64,000 nucleotides of DNA from Agrypnia vestita (lineage: Eukaryota > Arthropoda > Insecta > Trichoptera > Phryganeidae), in NCBI GenBank assembly GCA_016648135.1, contig JADDOH010024973.1, positions 558,001-622,000 on the forward strand, written 5' to 3'. Positions 57,521 to 64,000 of this stretch are shown one piece after another. The notes beneath the pieces were generated by a model. That model was not told the DNA's origin, did not search any database, and saw only the letters and a list, made by a program, of their open reading frames with translations. The translations under genes were made by a program, and so were the position numbers. How positions within the stretch are numbered: the first letter of the stretch is position 1; each line of letters begins with the position of its first letter.

Positions 57521-58718
57521 TGATAGTTTTTATAACGCCATTTTCGTAAAAAAATCACCTCGAGGGCACTTTACACTAACATAGTTTAGTCCTACACTAG
57601 TAACGTAAACTAATATATTCTTACGCACAAACTACATACAGAGTTTTGCAAGATTATTTGTAATTTGGTTTTGAAATTCAGCCACATTTACCTGTAAATC
57701 AGTTTGTTGAAAATCGGAAATGCAAGCTCTAATGTAAAGTATATCTGGACCACACACCAATTTTCATACCAATATATAAAAAATTATCACGAAGAAAAAT
57801 ATTTAAAGTCCTGTCACTTGAAATATATTTTTTTACCAGAAAATTGTTGATAAATTAAATTCAAATACATAATCCCCCCCTGCAAGGTGGCGGAAGATTT
57901 CGCCATAACCCAGTTCATAGAGAAAAAGCCTGGAGATGGCTGTCCGTTTGGCACTGAATTAATTCAAAACACATTTGGAAATCCAATAGCCTGCTTAGAG
58001 CCAAATACCTCGGCTACTGTCTGGTGCTAACTTTCCTGGAGCTTTCAACAAAAAAGGTGTTTGTGTTAAATGTCACACCATTTAGATATTTACCTTCGGC
58101 TGGAGTCTGTCGGATGAATAATACATGAATATTATTACTTGCCTCCGCCCTCCACAAGGGTTATAAATTGATTATGTGGTAGTTGTTGGTACTATAAGTG
58201 CTTTACTAGATTACTAACACTAGATATGGTAGATGTTGGCACAATATGGGCTTTACTAGATTACCAACAAAATAGGAAACTTGTGGTCTTTGGGGCGAAT
58301 AAACGTTAAAAAGAAATAATTATTTTACGCAAATGTAGGTATCTTAAAAGCAAGTGGGTACCTAACGTTAATCGAAAAATACATGAGCATACTCGTATAC
58401 CAGCAAAAAAAATAGTATCAGACTGCCACCGTCATACAATCTCGAAAATTTTTAATGCCGGGGAACTACGATACAATTGTTGCTGTATTAACTGTTTAAG
58501 TTTATAAAAAAATTGAAACCTATTTTCTTAAATATCTTGTGGAAATGATACCTACAACTATTATTTCATTCTCTATTATATGGAGAATAGTTGAATCAAT
58601 TAGAAAGATATTAATTGATTCAACTATTAAATAAGATATATGAATGTATTTCTAAAAGTATTCATCCTCACAAAAAAATATATTCTCATAAAAAATAAAC
58701 ATATATACTGAATTCTAG
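57161..58718. other. No gene seen; simple repeats and a hairpin
   Basis: (TAA)n of about 12 units at 57487-57522; a 50-bp tandem duplication at 58178-58271 (gctttactagattac in both); a perfect 16-bp hairpin, aatagttgaatcaatt / aattgattcaactatt, at 58586-58628. The eight-C run near 57872 and the 57880-58070 block are mildly GC-richer and unassigned. Confidence 0.55.
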
Positions 58719-59216
58719 ATTGTATATATCTATCTCTTACAAAATCATGTTTCCTATAAAATCTCGAATTCAGTACATTATAAATTAGTAATCTTTGGTG
58801 ACTGCATTAAATTATTTTTGGATATTGCTAGCTTTGCTTTTATACCCCACATATATTATGTAATTGTTGCTATAGCATATAAATTAGTTGATTTAAAAGT
58901 TACTTTTTATGCTCTATTTCTGAGCCATTTACCGCCTGTTATCGTCGACTGTCTGCAGTTTGTCTACCAAGCCTATATTATCGAGAGCATTGAGATATCT
59001 TTGACTTATATGGTATTACTTTATAATCGATCGACGATCAATTATCTCCTAGTTTTGCAACCTTTCTTTCAGTACATGCCCAATATTTATACTGTTCGTC
59101 CGAGAATTATATTACTCCATCAGGTGAAAGAAAAAAGAAAAGAAAAGATTCATCGGGAGAATCGACTACCCAAAACAGCTGAAGTCGTATATTTATGTTT
59201 ACTGGGAATTTCGTGA
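58719..59216 (+). pseudogene. Open frame, hydrophobic; possible old receptor fragment
   Basis: Open for 165 codons after a TAG at 58716 with no ATG in the first half, unusual in DNA this AT-rich. The text contains LFLDIASFAFIPHIYYVIVA, LVDLKVTFYALFLSHLPPVI and VDCLQFVYQAYIIESIEISL: several membrane-like segments with a PPVIVDCLQF phrase faintly like insect gustatory receptor helices. I would not call it one without a search. The tail (QVKEKRKEKIHREN) is charged. No splice sites fit clearly. It may be chance or a decayed exon. Confidence 0.22.
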
Positions 59217-60479
59217 AGAATGTTTGTGTTGAAAAAAATTTTGTTTTAATATAACTTGAATAATAGTTCTCTGTATAACTTTAAGTGGGTTCATTACGTC
59301 ATAATTTGCTCCTCCCCAGCCAAAATGTCATTGGTACTGGAGTTGTGAGTTGTGAGCGAGTACAGTAGCGATTCTGTTTGCCTAAGGGAATATCCGATTG
59401 TATAGGATATTATTATAGCGCAATAAGGTGCTTGTCGCGGGCAATACTGACTGGAGTGCGTGACAAAATTGCACAAAAAATGTCATTAACCATCGAGATA
59501 ACGGACAAAGAATTTGAGAATATCGAATTATAAAAAATGCTGTTAAGAGTCGACTAGAATGATGAGAAAGGAGAGAAAATATAAAATGATAAAAGGAAAA
59601 GTTTCTCAATTTAACTGATAAAATAGATTTTTGCGTTTTCCACCAACTAAACGACCCGTTATGGTGATGAAGTGGATGACCATACATTATTGAATCATTT
59701 TCGACATAATTTGGTAATTATTTCGATTAAAATTAATAATTTCCCATTTTTATTGAACGTTTAAAGTGCCTACATTTGAGATTTATCAATTTATGAATAG
59801 GTATTAATATTTTTAAAAAGTTCCAATTTCATTTTTTTTAATTTTCAACTTTGACATAATGAATTGGGGTTATATTGAATTTAGATTTGTTATATCTCAG
59901 GATTACTTTGGTTTAGAAGAAGTCGGTTCGACAAAAAGAATATTAAACATAATTTTCTGAAATTAGCCTGTCACACTCATGTACCATAGGGGCGTGCAGT
60001 GGGAACATCGCAGCACGACTTTTATGTAACCAATTATTTGGGAAAAAAAAAACGGAATATAACATATATTTCGTAATATTTCTATCACAATCTTATCATG
60101 GCTTCATATTTTAATATATCATAAAAATCTCTTCACCTTCTACCGATTAAACTTTTACATACCCCATATTAAAAGCATGACTTCACAAAATTTTTCACCG
60201 TCTTGATTAATCATAAACTTAATACTTGTCATTTTAAAGTACGCGGTACAACATATTGTAATATTGCAAATGTTTATTCAAAACGTAATTCACGAACTGC
60301 CGTTCTTACATCACTCACAATCGCCCGAGAGCATGACGTAGCATATTAAATCTTTGATAGACGGGATATAAAAAATGCAAATTAGAAAACAAGCCCGTGA
60401 CATTTTATTTATTTGAAAATTCATGTCAACTCTGACGGGATGTCACAGGAAAAAACTGTTCATATAAATATAAGGGAGA
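59217..60479. other. No gene seen; hAT-like end at 59990
   Basis: ataggggcgtgcagtgggaa at 59986 followed by a cgacttttatgtaac block matches the left end of the 62.6-kb MITE, but the right end is not seen. Frames on the minus strand at 59294-59687 show no domain. Confidence 0.45.
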
Positions 60480-60660
60480 TGTGACTGCTGACTGGAGATG
60501 TGAGCCTCAGTATGGGGAAATGCAAAACGGCCATCCCTCGAGAACGGGAATACGCGGCAGACAGGGGTGACACGCTTTTATATTTTATGGGAACATCTTT
60601 GATCTCTGTTTTGACGGGGTTTTATCGATTTCCTTTTCATTCGCGGATTGTTTTCAAAAG
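60480..60660. promoter_or_regulatory. GC-richer island
   Basis: caaaacggccatccctcgag and aacgggaatacgcggcagac. Shares acggccatccctc with the 43.5-kb island. Possible regulatory element. Confidence 0.25.
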
Positions 60661-60849
60661 TGTAATTTGGTAACTTGTGAGTGATTCTTACCTAAAGCAT
60701 TTAATTATTAATTTATTATATTACTATATAATTATAAATAATATTACTAAATAATTTAACTGTCGTGCTTGTCGATCTAATAGTAAAGGCAGGCCTCATT
60801 CCAGGAGACTAGTAAATTAGTCATCTTTATAGCACAAGAATTAAGAACC

Positions 60850-61250
60850 AGCATGTCGTTTCCCTTTGGCACATATATCTTCTCATGCACGCACTACGAT
60901 TGCTGAAACTTTCAATAGGCCCATCCTCTACCATTTGTTGTATCTATTCGGCCAGGTCTTTTGCGAATTCTCTCTATTTCTGCTGCCTTCGACACTTGCC
61001 TCATATATGTTCCTTACCACAAACTACTTGTTTATATGTTTCACATGACCCATTCCTTTCTATATTATAATGTACCACGCTAGAGTCAGCATTACATTAT
61101 TAACAGCACTCTCTTCCAATATCTGATTAACCTGGTCATTCCGAGTCTTCTGTGACAGCCCTCCTTTTCTACAGCCGCCAACACATGCGTCATAAATATA
61201 TCTTTACTAACGTCCTCATTCATTAGCCACGTGCCCAACCCTTTTTAATT
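60850..61250 (-). pseudogene. LINE C-terminal remnant (family D), heavily decayed
   Basis: atatcttctcatgcacgcac, aggcccatcctctaccattt, ttttgcgaattctctctatt, acttgcctcatatatgttcc and tatgtttcacatgaccca follow the order of the 31.0-kb copy. Two copies of the gaggc-type segment are suggested (60890 and 61100), perhaps a tandem or a second insertion. Confidence 0.6.
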
Positions 61251-62628
61251 CCTATTTACTTTTTACCTTTCACAAAACTATCACAAGTATTCCACTGGCT
61301 GTTACGACATGTAATCATACTTTATATATTATGTATTTTTTTCTGTTTTTTTGCTTTACTTCATATGATTTTATATCATGTACAATTTTATTTTTTGGTT
61401 TTGATTTACTTTCATGTTTTGTACTCTCTTCTGTTCTGCTGCATTGCATGTACATTGTATATCACTGTATTTCATGTATTTCTTATTTATATTTTGTATT
61501 TCACTTTTGTTGTCTTTTCATCTAATAAATTATAATTTCCTCATCCTCGTACCAGAGAGACAGCGAGGAAGTTTTGTGTGGTCGCCTCATCGCGCCGCCT
61601 ATACAGCCTCAGCGACGTTGCAAGGATAACCGCTTTAGCATTAAAATATGCCAAATTGGGTGGCAAAAGCGTAAGGCCAATATGGGAGCTATTGCTCATA
61701 AAAATCACTAGGCATGCGGTGGGTCCCTCTTCGTTATTCATTATGCTATGATCAGCATTTGTCATTCCTAGTAAGTTAATCCATCAAAAATAAATTTATT
61801 TCTTATTTGTGTAAAAAATCTGCCTTTTACATATTTTTTACATAACGTAGCAGTTCGAAGTAATAATTAAGTTTAAATTAAGTACATTTTTTTTTCATTT
61901 ATTTGTCAAAATATCTTTAAATGTGTAGGCAATATCAGAAAAAAAATTATGGGAAAATTTGAAAAAAATGGTGTGGAATTAATTATGAAATAGGTATTAA
62001 TAATTATTATAATTATTGTTTTTGCAGATCCTGCGTGGTCACCCGGACGGAGGGCGCTGTCAACCCGTTAGGCGAACAAACTGCGCATTTGTTGTCATTT
62101 CTCAGGAACTTTTGTCATTCCTTTTTTATTAAAATCCCCTCTGCCCTAATCTTGTTTTTGTCTGCCCTGTAGCTACTTATTGATCATACTCACTGTAGTA
62201 TCCATTATGTCATCAAATCAGTTGGGGGTTTACTTTTATCAAGATAATCATTCATATATTATACCATTTAAAAATTCACTAAAAATCATTTATTTAGAAA
62301 CACTCGTATGTTTATTACCAAAATATATATTTTTACATTGGATAAACGAAGGGTAAGAATATTTTTCAACTTTTTTATAAACAAGCCGTCGATAGGTCGT
62401 TATTTACCCTGATTGGCCCTAGATAAAGGATGATAAAGGAACTTAAAAAAATATTAAAATTTTGTCTCGGAGTTAATCATTGTAAATCAATCTAAAAATT
62501 CATTGTGTCGTTCACATGTGCACAAAATTCACATTTTAAATTTAGTTTAATAATTTAAAATTTTATTAATAATAAAATGTATGCTTAAATATTCAGACGG
62601 TAATTTAGTATCGCTGTAGGTTGATATA
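61251..62628. other. No gene seen; acceptor-like site at about 62028
   Basis: At 62016-62028 ttgtttttgcag precedes an abrupt GC-rich stretch (atcctgcgtggtcacccgga, gagggcgctgtcaacccgtt) to about 62090. Two of three frames stay open across it. It could be a short exon, but no donor site is convincing. 61331-61530 is T-rich and gives chance hydrophobic frames. Confidence 0.3.
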
Positions 62629-62809
62629 TTATATAGCAGGGGCGTGCAGTGAGAACAAGAAGCATGACATTTATTTAAACATATCTATTTATCTGACAAT
62701 ATTATGAAATAGTAAAATCTGAATAATTTGTTCATTATTGTGAATATTACGAGATTCGGTTTGGAAAAATTCATGCTTCTTGTTCTCACTACACGCTTCT
62801 GTTATAATG
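62629..62809. mobile_element. hAT-type MITE, 165 bp
   Basis: Ends caggggcgtgcagtgagaac and its near reverse complement gttctcactacacgcttctg (about 31 bp inverted repeats, including aagaagcatga). Boundaries 62637-62801. Flanks ttatatag and ttataatg agree at 6 of 8 positions, as expected of an aged 8-bp hAT target duplication. CAGNGGCG ends are a hAT trait. Related ends at 8162, 59986 and 63845. Confidence 0.7.
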
Positions 62810-63332
62810 TAGGTTATCATTTATTTGAAATATCAATATTTCACCCAAAATAAACGTGGAATTTCGTTAATGGCATTGTATGTAGATTGGTGGGTGAGTT
62901 GTAGTAGGTACCTATGTAAGTATAAATTTTGAAAAATTGAAATTATATAATTACCTACTTAAAAAATATATGCGTGTGATAATAATTATTATATAAATTT
63001 AACAAGTAACATAATTTATTTCAATTTTATAAATAGGAATTCTAGTTTGGTAGGTACATACAGAGTATTTTAAAGTTCTGACTGCTTGTCTTTGAGCAAT
63101 AGTGATACGTTTCTTATCACAGGCACAAAAATAAAATTGACAAGAATCAAACGATATTAATTGTACACTAGACTTATAAATATCTTGTACGATAGAAATT
63201 AAAAATGTAAATATATTTTTAAATAATTAATTGATTACTCAATTTTTGAAATTGAATTACCTACAGCAAATCTTAATAAATATATTTATATACCTATGTA
63301 CATAGTATTTTTCAATATAATGGATATATTCT
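62810..63332. other. No gene seen
   Basis: AT-rich with several gtaggtacctat-like palindromic phrases. Confidence 0.45.
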
Positions 63333-63371
63333 ATTACAAATATACCTGTCAATTGCAGGTATATTTGTAAT
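63333..63371. repeat. Perfect 16-bp hairpin
   Basis: attacaaatatacctg, seven-base loop tcaattg, caggtatatttgtaat. Confidence 0.9.
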
Positions 63372-63481
63372 AATATGTTTATGGGGGGGTAAAAAACTAG
63401 CATTTTTTAAAAGCAGAAACAAAATTTGGCATTAAATAGCCATCAAGATTACGCCTGTTATAAATAACCATATAGGTAGAC

Positions 63482-63662
63482 CTCTTTCTATTTAAGAAAG
63501 ACTATCGAATTAGTACCTATGTGTAAGTCATGCATACGAAGCACATTGTTTCGTTGTGTTGGTGTTTATACCTGTAAACACTAACAAAACGAAACAATGT
63601 AGGTACGTCCTACACACGGCTTACACATACTAGGTCGATTGTCTTTCTTAAATGAAAAGATT
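63482..63662. mobile_element. Foldback element with about 85-bp arms
   Basis: Left: aagaaagactatcgaattag, gcacattgtttcgttgtgtt, ggtgttta. Right: taaacactaacaaaacgaaa, acacggcttacacatac, gattgtctttcttaaat. The arms meet almost directly (tacctg spacer). No ORF and no hammerhead core. It is not related to the other foldbacks as far as I can see. Confidence 0.75.
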
Positions 63663-64000
63663 TATACTAATCATGATTGTGCGTAGTATGAAAAACCATA
63701 ATGGCTAAGCCTTTATGAAAAACTGGTCTAGCCCTGACGAAAAACTCTCATGAAAAACGATCATCTATATTTCGCCTCATGTGAAAACTATCATGGTTAA
63801 GGTAAACTAACAATATTATGGTTACGTTTCATGCGTATCTATTAAGTGCGTACAGTGAATGCATTGAAGCATAACTTTTACGTAAACATACATACCTATA
63901 TTTTGAAAGAAAACATTGAAATAAACTATTTCTGTGACAGAATATTATCTTCGATAATAATAATTTTGAACATCCGTCCGTCTGTAACTTCCTATCCAAT
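63663..64000. other. Degenerate ATGAAAAACT repeats and a hAT-like end scrap
   Basis: 63688-63800 repeats atgaaaaacy/atcatggctaag-like phrases four or five times at irregular spacing. 63845-63890 (gtgcgtacagtgaatgcatt; cataacttttacgtaaac) is a decayed relative of the 59986 hAT-like end. The last 45 bases share gtctgtaacttcctat with about 575. Confidence 0.5.

Noticed and set aside
1..64000. Telomeric TTAGG repeats or rRNA genes
   Set aside because: None seen; TTAGG occurs only as single copies such as the mariner ends.

Overview
This is eukaryotic, AT-rich, gene-poor DNA, most likely from an insect. A moth or butterfly is my best guess. The grounds are an intact mariner (DD34D) element, tRNA-headed SINEs, many LINE carboxy-terminal scraps whose wording is familiar from arthropods (RGRP..W, YADD, EAWTLT), Penelope-like elements, and frequent short GTAGGTACCTA-type palindromes. 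There are no operons, ribosome binding sites or bacterial-type genes. I found no complete host gene.

Most recognisable content is mobile DNA. The only intact long ORF is the mariner transposase at 38.5-39.5 kb, inside an element with matching terminal repeats and a TA target duplication. Penelope-like retroelements (PLEs) are unusually well represented: a 5'-truncated copy keeping its GIY-YIG endonuclease tail (13.0-13.9 kb), a truncated minus-strand relative (33.4-33.7 kb), and head-to-head or terminal scraps at 16.6, 37.8-38.2, 40.2-40.4, 44.3 and 54.1-54.6 kb. Most carry a CTGAYGA...GAAAC block like the hammerhead ribozyme core known from PLEs. A second foldback family (terminal motif GTCTCACAGAGACGAAGC) recurs at 1.3, 2.3, 7.7, 10.2, 12.0-12.6, 14.6-15.1, 29.9 and 50.2 kb. 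Two copies are flanked by 13-17 bp direct repeats, which points to retroposition rather than a cut-and-paste MITE.

LINE remains belong to at least five families and are almost all carboxy-terminal pieces: 1.7, 5.0, 10.4, 16.0, 20.2, 26.5, 30.4, 30.9, 40.6, 41.0, 42.6, 42.9, 47.3, 48.7, 49.5, 50.7 and 60.9 kb. Also present are a SINE family (23.6, 30.1, 54.3 kb), a probable solo LTR (24.1-25.0 kb), a foldback with tRNA-like arms (28.7 kb), a small hAT-type MITE (62.6 kb) and a 116-bp tandem array (35.9-36.4 kb).

Between the repeats lie about fifteen islands of clearly higher GC (roughly 150-650 bp; for example 3.5, 6.5, 21.2, 43.3, 49.7, 55.1 and 56.5 kb). Some contain ATTA- or TTTATG-type homeodomain sites. 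They look like conserved regulatory DNA in a gene desert or a very long intron, but conservation cannot be tested from one sequence. Two open stretches without a start codon (46.4-46.65 kb minus; 58.7-59.2 kb plus) are possible host exons or old gene fragments.

I did not find a convincing new multi-gene system. The most interesting signal is the set of hammerhead-bearing foldback retroelements, especially a 44.3-kb copy whose forward part begins at the predicted self-cleavage point.
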